Under the pieces are notes generated by a model. The model worked only from the letters and a program-made list of their open reading frames with translations, did not search any database and was not told the origin of the DNA. This document shows, piece after piece, positions 1 through 9,102 of a stretch of 58,661 nt of DNA. Positions within the stretch are counted from its first letter, which is position 1. Every line of letters starts with the position of its first letter. Position numbers and translations under genes: made by a program. The stretch comes from Halieaceae bacterium (GTDB lineage Bacteria > Pseudomonadota > Gammaproteobacteria > Pseudomonadales > Halieaceae): contig JAPOQD010000061.1 of the NCBI GenBank assembly GCA_026710905.1, positions 1 through 58,661 on the forward strand, written 5' to 3'.

Positions 1-1
1 G

Positions 2-2149
2 AACGAACTCGACCGCGAGAAAAAATTTCGCGTGGGGCTCGGCGTGCAGCTTTACCTGATTCTCTCGGGCAGTGTCCTGCTGCTGCTGACCGCCAGTCTG
101 GTCGCCTATTTTTCCTTTCGCGAGATTCTGGGCCACGAAGCTCGCATCGCCGAATACAGCATGCCCAACCTGATCGACTCGGTTGAAATCGCCCGGCAAA
201 GCGCCACCGTGGTTAACGGCGCTTTTCGACTGGTGGCGGCATCCTCCCCAGACCAGCACAATGCCGCCGTGGCGACGCTGACACGGGAGAGAGCGGCGCT
301 TAACAACAGTATTGAGGAACTGGAAGCCCGTTCCGCCTTTAATGAGCAAACCAGGTTGATCGAGACCTACCTGGAACAACTGGTCCAGCATCTCGGAGTG
401 ATACAACGGTCCGCTGCGAGGCGGCTGGCGATCGACCAGGCGCTTGCGCCACTGAGCTCGGAACTGGCCGAAATCAATCGGCGCATGGAGCAAAGCCTGG
501 CCCAGGCCCTGGATGACCAGGGCTTTTACCTGGTGGAAGGTCTGCGCCAATTGGACCAGCCACGTCAACCTCTCAGTCGCCGCGCCTCGGAAGAGGAACT
601 CACTGCCTACCGCAACCTGGTCACCGTCAACCACCAGGCCCACCTGAACATGCTGCTACTCGACGAAATTCGAGTACTGTCTGATCGCCGCTACCTGCCG
701 CCCCTGGAGGAACGCCTGCTAAGCACCATGTGGAATTCGCGGCGCGCCTACGAGAGATTGCCCGATTCCATGAGTCAGGACCAACTGGGCGGCAACCTGA
801 AACGGCTGGCGGAGATCGGCACGTCGCCGGATGGCATCATCGCCTTGCGCAAGGAAGCCCTGCTGCTGGCGGAACAGGAGCAGACGGCCCTGAGCGAGGC
901 GCGCGCCGCGTCGGAATTGCTGACTTCGGAAGTCAACACGCTGGTAGTGCGAATCAACGGTGAGGCCATCAGTTCCAGTGAGGCGTCCCGCTCCGCCGCC
1001 AGTACCGGGGTCACCTTGCTGGTACTGCTCAACGTCTTCAGTGTGGCCGGCGCCATCCTGTTTGGCTGGCTGTTTGTCTGGCGCTACCTGCTGCGCCGCC
1101 TGATTGGCCTGGCCACGGCCATGCGCATGATGGCGGGTGGTGACCTGGAAGTGCCGGTGGCGGTGGGCGGCAATGACGAGGTGACCGACATGGCCAGGGC
1201 CCTGGAGGTATTCAGACGTTACGCCCTCGAGGTGCAGCGGTTGAACCTGGTGGAGAAACTGGCGCAGGAAGTGGACGCCAAGAACGCCAGCCTGGAGCAG
1301 GCGCTGGATGACCTGAAGCGGGCCCAGCAGCAGATTATCGCCGAGGAAAAGCTGGCGTCACTCGGGCAGTTGACCGCCGGCGTGGCCCATGAAATCAAGA
1401 ACCCGCTGAATTTCATCGTCAACTTCTCTACCGTATCCCGGGAATTTGCGGACGAAATTGATGAGTTGCTTGGCCAGTCCGGCGTGGAGTCCGAACAGTC
1501 AGAAGAGATAGGCTTCATTCTCGATGATCTGCGCCAGAGCCTCGACAAGATTCTCGAACACGGCAAACGCGCCGACAGCATCGTTCGCAACATGTTGGAG
1601 CATTCGCGCGGAGACGCCGGGGAAAAGCGGGAGACAGACCTGAACGCGTTGTTGAAGCAATACGTGGAACTCGCCTATCACTCACTGCGTGCGGAATCTC
1701 CCGATTTTAACCTGAGCATTGAGGAAGCGCTTGACCCGGACATGGGTATGCTGACAGTGACCCCCCAGGAACTCTCCAGGGTGTTCCTCAACCTCGCCAC
1801 CAACGCCTGTCAGGCGCTGGACGAGAAGCTGCAGAAGACGGAGCGGGACTTTCAGCCGAAACTGACCATCTCCAGCCGCAGGCTGACAAACAGCGCCGAG
1901 TTCTGCATCCGCGACAACGGCCCCGGTATTCCCGAGGACCTGCGTAAACGGGTTTTCGAGCCATTTGTCACCACCAAGGATGGCTCCAAGGGTACCGGGC
2001 TGGGTCTTTCCCTGACCTCTGACATCATCACCAGGCACGGCGGTTCGATCAAGCTCGATACCGAAGAAGGCAATTTCACCGAGATGTGTATCGTTCTTCC
2101 GCTGGAACCGCCGGGAGAAACAGCGGCGGCGGCTGACTCACCATCCTGA
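2..2149 (+). CDS. Sensor histidine kinase, 5' partial
   Basis: Membrane-bound two-component sensor kinase. The frame is open from base 2, so the true start probably lies before the window; GTG at 32 is the first usable start inside it. Counting from that GTG, a membrane segment lies near residues 6-28. A long, helix-rich, probably periplasmic region follows (about 30-320), of the TorS-like type. A second membrane segment (about 325-348) leads to a HAMP linker and a coiled coil. The HisKA H-box has the phospho-acceptor His near residue 453 (VAHEIKNPLN). The ATPase domain has an N box (NLATNACQAL), G1 (DNGPGIPE), F box (VFEPFVTTK) and G2 (GTGLGLSL). No receiver domain follows, and no partner regulator is in the window. 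The signal sensed cannot be told from sequence. Confidence 0.9.
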   Translation, partial: NELDREKKFRVGLGVQLYLILSGSVLLLLTASLVAYFSFREILGHEARIAEYSMPNLIDSVEIARQSATVVNGAFRLVAASSPDQHNAAVATLTRERAALNNSIEELEARSAFNEQTRLIETYLEQLVQHLGVIQRSAARRLAIDQALAPLSSELAEINRRMEQSLAQALDDQGFYLVEGLRQLDQPRQPLSRRASEEELTAYRNLVTVNHQAHLNMLLLDEIRVLSDRRYLPPLEERLLSTMWNSRRAYERLPDSMSQDQLGGNLKRLAEIGTSPDGIIALRKEALLLAEQEQTALSEARAASELLTSEVNTLVVRINGEAISSSEASRSAASTGVTLLVLLNVFSVAGAILFGWLFVWRYLLRRLIGLATAMRMMAGGDLEVPVAVGGNDEVTDMARALEVFRRYALEVQRLNLVEKLAQEVDAKNASLEQALDDLKRAQQQIIAEEKLASLGQLTAGVAHEIKNPLNFIVNFSTVSREFADEIDELLGQSGVESEQSEEIGFILDDLRQSLDKILEHGKRADSIVRNMLEHSRGDAGEKRETDLNALLKQYVELAYHSLRAESPDFNLSIEEALDPDMGMLTVTPQELSRVFLNLATNACQALDEKLQKTERDFQPKLTISSRRLTNSAEFCIRDNGPGIPEDLRKRVFEPFVTTKDGSKGTGLGLSLTSDIITRHGGSIKLDTEEGNFTEMCIVLPLEPPGETAAAADSPS

Positions 2150-2190
2150 TCAGGCTCCATCCCGGCTGGAAGGCGAGCAGAGATACAGCA

Positions 2191-2217
2191 GCGGGCTAAC
2201 CCGCATATTTACCAGCC
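2191..2217. repeat. Degenerate copy of a dispersed GGCTARCCCGCATAT motif
   Basis: The core GCGGGctaaCCCGC can fold into a 5-bp stem. It is followed by ATATTTACCA, which resembles the end of the element at 58557-58619 (GGCTAGCCCGCATAT, then CTCACCA). A further GGCTAACCCGCA is found on the minus strand near 15136. It sits in the gap between the kinase and the porin gene. Confidence 0.45.
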
Positions 2218-2342
2218 TTCTGCTGCGGCCGCTGAAGGTTCGAGGCTGCGCCAAGGAAAGCTTTTGCAGTTGACACCCGCCATGGCTGCATTGTTAACTC
2301 ACCGCATTGCAATGGCGTGGACAGAAATCAGGAAATTCGAAA

Positions 2343-3590
2343 ATGAGTTCTGATATCCGAAAAAAGGCGATAACAGTCGCTGCATTGCCCGTTTCCCTGT
2401 TGCTCTGCCCGTTGGCCCTGGCCGATGCAGGGGCCGCGCATGGGCAACCCGAAAACACCCCAGGCAGTCTGGCCGAGGCGATCTCCGGCGGAAAAGCGCA
2501 GCTTGAGTTTCGTTATCGGTTTGAACACGTCGATCAGGACGGCGTGGCAAAAAAGGCCAATGCCTCAACCCTGAAAAGCAGAATCAATTTCGAGACCCTG
2601 GAATTCCACCGCAGCAGTTTATTTCTGGAGGTGGATAATGTCTCGTATCTGGGCGATGACGACTTCAACAACTTCAGAAACAACAACACCCAGTATCCGG
2701 TGGTGGCCGACCCGGACGGCACCCACGTCAACCAGGCCTACCTGAACCTGAATGGCTCGGGGGGATATCTGCGGCTGGGCCGGCAGCGTATCAATGTCAA
2801 CAACCAGCGTTTCGTCGGCGGGGTGGCCTGGCGGCAAAATGAACAAACCCTTGACGCCCTGTCCCTGCATGCGGAGCCCAGCGGCAAGGTCGAAGTGGAT
2901 TACCACTATGCCTTGCGTGTCTCACGCATATTCGGGCCGGACAACGGCGAACCGGACGACAGTCTGGACAGCAACGCTCATATTCTGAACCTGAGTTTCA
3001 CCCTGCCCGCCAATGCAAAGCTGTCTGCCTATGCCTACGCACTGGACCTGGAAGACGCTGATGCGCAATCGAACCGAACCCTGGGCGTACGGCTCAATCA
3101 CGCTTTCAAGGCTCAATCACTGAGTATTCCGCTAACCCTGGAATATGCGCACCAGAAGGACCATGGGGACAACCCCGTGTCCTACGATGCCGCTTACTAC
3201 CTGTTGGAAACCGGCATTGACAAGGACCAGTTACGACTGCGCGCCGGCTTCGAGGTGTTTGAAGGAGACCGGGACCAGCCGAACCGGACTTTTCGAACCC
3301 CACTGGGCACGCTGCACAAATTTCAGGGCTGGAGTGACAAGTTTCTCTCCATTCCCCAGGCTGGTGTGGAAGACACTTACCTGAGTTTTCAGTACCGGTC
3401 ATTCCTCGTGGCCTGGCATGATTTTGAATCCGAGGCCAGCGCGGCGAGCCTGGGCAGCGAGTGGAATCTGTCCTGGAACTACCAGGTCAATGAACACTAC
3501 AGCGTCTTGCTGAAATATGCCGACTACCAGGCGGACGAACTGGCCACCGATACCAGAAAAGCCTGGTTGATGTTCACGGCCAAATTTTGA
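2343..3590 (+). CDS. Outer-membrane porin-like beta-barrel (alginate-export/porin type)
   Basis: Predicted outer-membrane channel of 415 aa. The start is ATG 2343, preceded by an AGGA; an upstream TTG at 2307 in the same frame would put extra residues before the signal peptide. MSSDIRKKAITVAALP... is a classic signal peptide with cleavage probably after LALA-DAG. The mature part has alternating hydrophobic/polar strands, a GGYLRLGRQRINVNNQRFVG segment typical of Alginate_exp-like porins, and a C-terminal aromatic end (LMFTAKF) as required for BAM-dependent insertion. The next gene, a periplasmic PQQ dehydrogenase, starts within its stop codon, so the porin may admit the enzyme's substrate. 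The substrate itself is unknown. Confidence 0.8.
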   Translation: MSSDIRKKAITVAALPVSLLLCPLALADAGAAHGQPENTPGSLAEAISGGKAQLEFRYRFEHVDQDGVAKKANASTLKSRINFETLEFHRSSLFLEVDNVSYLGDDDFNNFRNNNTQYPVVADPDGTHVNQAYLNLNGSGGYLRLGRQRINVNNQRFVGGVAWRQNEQTLDALSLHAEPSGKVEVDYHYALRVSRIFGPDNGEPDDSLDSNAHILNLSFTLPANAKLSAYAYALDLEDADAQSNRTLGVRLNHAFKAQSLSIPLTLEYAHQKDHGDNPVSYDAAYYLLETGIDKDQLRLRAGFEVFEGDRDQPNRTFRTPLGTLHKFQGWSDKFLSIPQAGVEDTYLSFQYRSFLVAWHDFESEASAASLGSEWNLSWNYQVNEHYSVLLKYADYQADELATDTRKAWLMFTAKF

Positions 3591-5806
3591 CGCTAAAGTT
3601 TTTCTCGGCGCCGGTTTCCCTGAAGAGATTCCGGCCACGCCATCCATGCTACAGCCTTGTCCAGATAGTGCATATACCGGTCTTGCTCCTGACCATGTTC
3701 GGCTCCGGACACCTCGGTGCGGCGGACTACAGCACCTGGGAGGTGTATGGCGGTGACCCAGGCAATAGCAAGTATTCCTCGCTGCGGCAAATCAACCGCG
3801 GCAACGTGAGCCGCCTGGTTCCGGTCTGGAGCTATGCCAGCGCCAAGGGAGCCGAGTTGTTCTCAAGCTCGGAATTGCAACTCAATCCCATCATCGTCGA
3901 TGGGGTGCTGTTCGGACGCAATCCTCTGCATGAGGTATTCGCCATCGACGCTGCTACCGGCAAGGAACTGTGGACCTTCGACCCCTTCGCCAGCAAAGCC
4001 GGACTGCTCGGTTCGTACATGCGGGGTCTCAGCTTCTGGCGGGACGGTGACGAGCAGCGCCTGTTCTTCAATGCTTCCCAGAGCATGTACGCACTGGATG
4101 CCCGCAGCGGAAAGCTGATAGACAGCTTCGGCAAGGGCGGCAAGGTGGACCTGCGCCAGGGTCTGGGCCGAGAACCGGAAAAGATATCCGTGTATTCGCC
4201 CTCCCCCGGTGTGATCTTTGAAGACCTGATCATTCTCGGCAGCGCCGTTACCGAGGGCGAAGGCGCCGCGCCGGGTGATATTCGCGCCTACGATGTGCGC
4301 AGCGGAGAACTGGTCTGGACCTTTCACACTATCCCCCACCCCGGTGAATTCGGGCATCACACCTGGCCGGAAAACGCCTGGCGCAGCGCCGGCGGCGCCA
4401 ATGCCTGGGCCGGTATGAGCGTCGACACGGAGCGCGGAGTGGTCTATGCGCCTACCGGTTCACCTGCGCCGGATTTTGACGGTTCCGGCCGCCCCGGCGC
4501 AAACCTGTTCGGCAACACCGTGCTGGCTCTGGATGCGCGAAGCGGCAAGCGTCTGTGGCATTACCAGGCTGTACATCACGATATCTGGGACCGGGATTTG
4601 AGCTCCGCGCCCAGCCTGGTCAGCGTCAACAAGGATGGAAAAACCATCGACGCGGTGGCCCAGCCTTCCAAACAGGGCGTTCTCTACCTGCTCGATCGGG
4701 ACAGCGGCGAACCGATATTTCCCATCGCCGAGGTGTCCGTGCCGCCCTCGCAGGTTCCCGGAGAAAATGCCTGGCCGACCCAGCCGCGAGTTACCTTGCC
4801 CGAACCCTTTACCCGCCAGGCCTTCACCCCGGACCAGATCACCGATATCAATCCACAGGCGGCCGCACACGTCAGGGAGTTGTATGAAGCGTCCCAGGCG
4901 TTCGCCTATATGCGGCCGGTGGGTCTGCAACCCACCATACTGTTTCCGGGTTTCTACGGGGGCGCCAACTGGGGCGGCGGCGCCTTCGACCCCGGCTCGG
5001 GCAGTTTTTTCATCAACGCCACGGAAACCGCACATCGGGTCAGTATCAGTCCGCTTGAAATTCCCGCCGGAGACAAGCCCGGTTTTGGCGGTTTCGTCTA
5101 TCGCAAGCATTGTGCGGGCTGCCATGGGCTTGAATTCGAGGGCTTCTATCCCTATGCGCCGCCGCTGAGCGGGGTCTCGGAGCGCAGCGGAAAAGCCGAA
5201 GCCCGGCAAATCATCGTCCAGGGCAGGGGGCGAATGATGCCCTTTGGCCACCTTCCACCGCACGAGCGTGAGGCAGTGATCGAGTATATTTTCAGGGCTG
5301 ACAGGGAGGGCCGGAGCAGCCCGGCGGAACCTCCGGCCGGTACCGGAACTGAAACCGAAACCGTTTACCTGTTCAACGGCTATGTGGATTTCCTCGACGA
5401 TCGGGGCTATCCGGCCAACAAACCGCCCTGGGGCACTCTCACCGCCATTGATCTGAATACCGGCAAGCGCCGCTGGCAGGTACCGCTGGGTGAGTACAGG
5501 GAACTCAGCGCCGAGGGGCTTCCTCCCACCGGCACACTCAATTATGGCGGACCGATCGTAACAGCCGGGGGGCTGGTATTCATTGCCGCCAGTTCGGACG
5601 GGAAACTGCGCGCCTTCGACACGGATGACGGGGCGGTGCTGTGGGAATACCAGCTACCGGCAGCGGGCTACAGCACACCGGCGACCTACAGGATCGGGGG
5701 CCGGCAGTACCTGGTGGTGGTGTGCAGCGGTGGCAAGCTGGGCACCCCCTCGGGGGATCAATACGTCGCTTTCGCCCTGCCGCCGGTTAACGGCAGGGAC
5801 GAATGA
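3587..5806 (+). CDS. PQQ-dependent dehydrogenase with internal cytochrome c site
   Basis: Periplasmic quinoprotein of the glucose/alcohol dehydrogenase beta-propeller family, 739 aa. Start TTG 3587 overlaps the porin stop by 4 nt (TTGA), suggesting coupled translation; GTG 3668 is an alternative. Either gives an export signal ending near HLGAA-DYS. The propeller carries the family hallmark HYQAVHHDIWDRDLSSAP, in which Asp residues act as base and PQQ contacts. Near residue 506 a CAGCH heme-binding motif, with a Met-containing segment downstream (RMMPFGHLP), shows a small cytochrome c domain inserted before the last blades. Electrons from PQQ can therefore pass within one chain to heme and on to the respiratory chain. 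The substrate (sugar or alcohol) cannot be assigned. No pqq biosynthesis genes are in the window. Confidence 0.87.
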   Translation: MTLKFFSAPVSLKRFRPRHPCYSLVQIVHIPVLLLTMFGSGHLGAADYSTWEVYGGDPGNSKYSSLRQINRGNVSRLVPVWSYASAKGAELFSSSELQLNPIIVDGVLFGRNPLHEVFAIDAATGKELWTFDPFASKAGLLGSYMRGLSFWRDGDEQRLFFNASQSMYALDARSGKLIDSFGKGGKVDLRQGLGREPEKISVYSPSPGVIFEDLIILGSAVTEGEGAAPGDIRAYDVRSGELVWTFHTIPHPGEFGHHTWPENAWRSAGGANAWAGMSVDTERGVVYAPTGSPAPDFDGSGRPGANLFGNTVLALDARSGKRLWHYQAVHHDIWDRDLSSAPSLVSVNKDGKTIDAVAQPSKQGVLYLLDRDSGEPIFPIAEVSVPPSQVPGENAWPTQPRVTLPEPFTRQAFTPDQITDINPQAAAHVRELYEASQAFAYMRPVGLQPTILFPGFYGGANWGGGAFDPGSGSFFINATETAHRVSISPLEIPAGDKPGFGGFVYRKHCAGCHGLEFEGFYPYAPPLSGVSERSGKAEARQIIVQGRGRMMPFGHLPPHEREAVIEYIFRADREGRSSPAEPPAGTGTETETVYLFNGYVDFLDDRGYPANKPPWGTLTAIDLNTGKRRWQVPLGEYRELSAEGLPPTGTLNYGGPIVTAGGLVFIAASSDGKLRAFDTDDGAVLWEYQLPAAGYSTPATYRIGGRQYLVVVCSGGKLGTPSGDQYVAFALPPVNGRDE

Positions 5807-5843
5807 CGCTGCAGTGCAGCTAACCAGCAGAGTCAGTAATGAC

Positions 5844-8171
5844 TTAGAACTGGTAGGAAGCAATGATGCCGGTTGTACGCGGGTTGATCATCGTCAACAT
5901 GTTGTAGACCGGCAAGTTGGACGAGCGCCGCGCCATCACCCCAGCTTCATCGAACACGTTCTTGACAAACAGACGCAGGCTCCAGGAATCCGTGCTCAAA
6001 CCGGTGCTCGCGTCGACTTGCCAGAAGCCGTCACTTTCAAAACGGCCCTCTACGTCACCCGGCTCTTCGAAATCATCCCGGTAGTTGGCGTGAGCACTGA
6101 GGGTCCAGTCGGCGCCCATAAGGGCATTGGGCACGCTGTAGGTGCCCTGGAAAACCGCGGTCAACTCCGGCTGCGGGCTGGCGACACCACCCTTTGCGTC
6201 GCAGGTATTGAAGCGATTGCTGGGGCTCAAAGCCGGTTGAGAAGGGTCTGTACAGTGAACCTGGCCATCGGTAAATTCGACTTTGGCCCAGGTGGCGGCG
6301 GCAAAGACCGACAATCTGTCGCTTACCAGCATGCGGATTTCAGCTTCAATCCCCTTTTGCTCTGCCTCGTCGACATTGACATAGGGCCGGTTGGTGGCCA
6401 CTGCCACTGACCCACTAACCGGGTTCCAGGCCGAGAACAGGGGATTGATCTGGTAACCCTCGTAGGTGCTCAGGAAAACGGCTGCCGTGTACTGGGCGCG
6501 GCCGTCCATAAAGGTGCCCTTGGAACCGAGTTCGAAGCTGTCGACCTCTTCACTGTCATAGGAGTTCAGGCCGCTGTCCGGGTCTTCCGGTGTAGGTTGG
6601 AAAATGCCCGTGGTGTCGAAGTTGGGAGCGCCGGGACGGAAGCCTTTATCAATGCTGAAGTAAACATTGGCGGCATCGCTGAAGCTGTGCGCCAGCTTGA
6701 CGGTGCCGGTGTAACTGGTTTTTTCCGAGGCGGCGGATGTCAGACAGGGCGAACCCCTTCCCGCAATACTCGTCCCCGGCACACAGGGGAAGGCATTGGG
6801 AACACTCACGATGGGGGTAGTGAAGGAGCCGTCGGACAACAGGGTCGCACCGACATTGAAGACGCCATCAATAATGTTTTTACTGCTGTTGTCGAATTCG
6901 TTGTAGCGTACACCCACGATCAGATCGGTCTTATCACCCAGCGAGAATTCATTGTTGGTGAACAGTGCGCGGGTGGTCGAGGCCGACGGAATATCCAGGA
7001 TAATTTGAAAAACACTACCGCCTGCAGCGGCAACCTGCTGATTGACGGTCACATCGGTTTGCGCGGCAGCCTTGGCGTGGTAAAAGCCCAGAGTAGTCTC
7101 CCACCAATCCGTGGCCTGGATGCTGGCGCGTCCTTCGTAAATCCTCTGTTGCTTGAATTCCCCTCTATTATCCAGGGTGGCGATGTTGACATTGGTACGG
7201 TCATTGTCGTTATTGCCATATCTGTCATTCCAGGTATCGCCCGCGTAAAAACTGAAGCTCACTGGGCCAAAGTCCCCGTTCACCAGCAAGTTCACAAGAT
7301 GATCTTCGCGCAAGACTTGACGACTGTGGAAATCCTCGATGGAAATGCGGTCATCGGTGTCCAACTGATACTCCGCATCGGGACTCAGACTTTCAACGGC
7401 GCGAAACACATCCGAATCGTCGGTTTCGAAATAATGGTAGCCGAGTTTAAAGGAGAGATTATCGATCGGTTGCCACAGCAGCTTGGCGCGAATGGCGTCG
7501 CGGTTGCGTTCCTCATCACCATGGAAAATATTTTCCAATCCGGTTTGGCGCTGGTCGGTGAGCACGGCAATGCGGGCAGCCAGCACATTGTCAATCAGGG
7601 GTACGGAAATCGCACCCTGCAGGTTGTACCCTTCCGGGTCTTGCAAGGTGGTTTGCACGTAGCCTTCCATCTCATTCAGATCAGGGTTGGCCGTCTCCAG
7701 CAACAGGGCGCCGGTCGGCGATGGCTGCCCGTAGTGCGTCCCTTGCGGACCACGCAGGATCTGCACCCGTTCCATGTCGAACAAGGCGGCGAAGGCAACC
7801 GCAGCTTGCGAGCCAAGGAAATGCCCATCGAGATACGTGGCCACACGCGGAGGCGTAGACTGCTGGGTGAAGGTGCCTACCCCGCGAAGGCCCACACCGG
7901 TGTTGGTGTCACCTTCCCAGCGCACTTCGACGCCGGAGGTCATCTTGGACAGTTCATCGGCCTGAAAGATCACCGCTTCCCGCATGGTCTCGCCGTCAAT
8001 CACATTCACCGTGATCGGGGCTTCGTTAAGGGTTTGCTCCTTGCGCTGAGCCGTTACCATCACCTCTTCCAGGACCAGTTCCTGGGCGGGCAGCATCACT
8101 GGTTGTACCAGCAGGCTGGTGGCGAAGACCAGGGTAACTCCCGAGAATTTATTATTGCCTGAATTCTTCAT
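5844..8171 (-). CDS. TonB-dependent outer-membrane receptor
   Basis: Outer-membrane active-transport receptor of about 775 aa, energised by TonB-ExbBD. ATG 8171 is preferred over the in-frame ATG 8186 because a GGAG lies 9 nt before it, inside the longer reading. A signal peptide (LVFATSLLVQPVMLPAQ) is followed by the TonB box and plug start (LVLEEVMVTAQRKEQTL). The plug contains LRGVGTF and the conserved VQILRGPQGTHYGQPSPTGAL. The barrel ends in ...IIASYQF with terminal Phe. It converges with the PQQ dehydrogenase, with a 37-bp gap. The sequence resembles the broad iron-complex/organic-substrate receptor group (VMVTAQ type); the ligand is unknown. Confidence 0.92.
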   Translation of the reverse strand: MKNSGNNKFSGVTLVFATSLLVQPVMLPAQELVLEEVMVTAQRKEQTLNEAPITVNVIDGETMREAVIFQADELSKMTSGVEVRWEGDTNTGVGLRGVGTFTQQSTPPRVATYLDGHFLGSQAAVAFAALFDMERVQILRGPQGTHYGQPSPTGALLLETANPDLNEMEGYVQTTLQDPEGYNLQGAISVPLIDNVLAARIAVLTDQRQTGLENIFHGDEERNRDAIRAKLLWQPIDNLSFKLGYHYFETDDSDVFRAVESLSPDAEYQLDTDDRISIEDFHSRQVLREDHLVNLLVNGDFGPVSFSFYAGDTWNDRYGNNDNDRTNVNIATLDNRGEFKQQRIYEGRASIQATDWWETTLGFYHAKAAAQTDVTVNQQVAAAGGSVFQIILDIPSASTTRALFTNNEFSLGDKTDLIVGVRYNEFDNSSKNIIDGVFNVGATLLSDGSFTTPIVSVPNAFPCVPGTSIAGRGSPCLTSAASEKTSYTGTVKLAHSFSDAANVYFSIDKGFRPGAPNFDTTGIFQPTPEDPDSGLNSYDSEEVDSFELGSKGTFMDGRAQYTAAVFLSTYEGYQINPLFSAWNPVSGSVAVATNRPYVNVDEAEQKGIEAEIRMLVSDRLSVFAAATWAKVEFTDGQVHCTDPSQPALSPSNRFNTCDAKGGVASPQPELTAVFQGTYSVPNALMGADWTLSAHANYRDDFEEPGDVEGRFESDGFWQVDASTGLSTDSWSLRLFVKNVFDEAGVMARRSSNLPVYNMLTMINPRTTGIIASYQF

Positions 8172-8494
8172 GGTCGAGTTCTCCATTTGACTTTATGTTT
8201 GTTTCAAGTGGTTTTCTGAATCTGAAGCAGGAACCAGGTTCGCGGCGAAGTATGCGTCAATCGCCAGCCAATAACCGGCAACCCCAGCGCTTCTGAGTAA
8301 AATCCCCGTCACAGTTCAAAAAACTGGGCCAAAAATTGCACTTTCTTGCCAACATCCAATTCCCGCCTCACCACGGTAGGGGGCGCACATGTGCGACCCG
8401 CAAATCCTGGGCCGTGGCGACATTTCGTGCAGTAGACGCACGCGGGAGCGATGTTTGATTGTACACTATGCGTTGGTCTTTTGCGGAGCCGCCC
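8172..8494. other. Divergent intergenic region with a REP-like palindrome
   Basis: This gap lies between the TonB receptor start (minus strand) and glutathione peroxidase (plus strand), so it must hold both promoters; I see no convincing sigma-70 pair. At 8384-8395 is the perfect palindrome CGCACATGTGCG, flanked by GGG and ACCC. It is one of several in this window (compare 15092-15105, 23689-23698, 28020-28035), all intergenic. Confidence 0.5.
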
Positions 8495-8983
8495 ATGACA
8501 GATTCCGTTTATGATTTTTCCTGCAAAACCGCGGCTGGTGATGAGCTGTCACTGGAGGAATATCGCGGCAACACCCTGTTGATTGTCAACACTGCCTCCA
8601 AGTGCGGTTTTACTCCCCAGTATGCGGGGCTTGAGAAGCTGTACCAGAAATACAAGGAGCGCGGGCTGCTGGTTCTCGGTTTCCCCTGCAACCAGTTCGG
8701 CCGGCAGGAACCCGGCAGTGACAGTGAAATCCTGGAATTCGGCCAGCAGAAATACGACGTGAGTTTTCCCATGTTCAGCAAGATCGAAGTCAATGGCTCA
8801 AAAACCTCGCCGCTCTATGACTATCTCAAGAAGGCCGCTCCGGGCGCCCTGGGCAGCCGCCGTATCAAGTGGAACTTCACCAAATTTCTGGTCAGTGACA
8901 CGGGGCGGGTCATCCGGCGCTTTGCACCGGCCACCACCCCGGAGCAACTCGAATCCGAGTTGGAGGAGCTGCTGCCGGGCTGA
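8495..8983 (+). CDS. Glutathione peroxidase family thiol peroxidase
   Basis: Reduces hydrogen peroxide or lipid hydroperoxides with thioredoxin or glutathione as donor; 162 aa, the usual bacterial length, with no signal peptide, so cytosolic. The start is ATG 8495 with GGAG 7 nt upstream, giving MTDSVYDFSCKT. The family signatures are present: VNTASKCGFTPQY with peroxidatic Cys37 (Cys, not selenocysteine), LGFPCNQFGRQEPG with the active-site Gln, and KWNFTKFLV with Trp126-Asn127. It stands alone, convergent with prfC. Donor specificity cannot be read from sequence. Confidence 0.93.
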   Translation: MTDSVYDFSCKTAAGDELSLEEYRGNTLLIVNTASKCGFTPQYAGLEKLYQKYKERGLLVLGFPCNQFGRQEPGSDSEILEFGQQKYDVSFPMFSKIEVNGSKTSPLYDYLKKAAPGALGSRRIKWNFTKFLVSDTGRVIRRFAPATTPEQLESELEELLPG

Positions 8984-9038
8984 GCCGCCCAGGAGCGTAG
9001 GGGCGGCGCCTGCGTCGCCCGTATTTGAATTAGAGAGA

Positions 9039-9102
9039 GCACGCCCCGTTACAGCAGCGCTTCAGCGCCCTCGCGACGAACGTTGGTGAGATATGTGGGC
9101 TA
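9039..9102 (+). repeat. Dispersed ~63-bp repeat, copy 1
   Basis: Lies between the gpx and prfC 3' ends and just overlaps the prfC stop. It shares a ~30-bp identical core (9066-9095, beginning CGCCCTCGCGACGAACG and ending GTGAGATATG) with an inverted copy at 58557-58619; the rest matches at roughly 85%. A possible hairpin GGCGGCGCC/GCGTCGCC (9001-9020) lies just upstream. Confidence 0.75.

Noticed and set aside
5811..5824. GCTGCAGTGCAGC palindrome as terminator between the PQQ gene and the TonB receptor
   Set aside because: One-base centre leaves no room for a loop and there is no T-run.
6597..8162. 521-codon open frame on the plus strand
   Set aside because: Exactly antisense to the TonB receptor, with no recognisable domain; a result of GC-rich codon use on the true strand.
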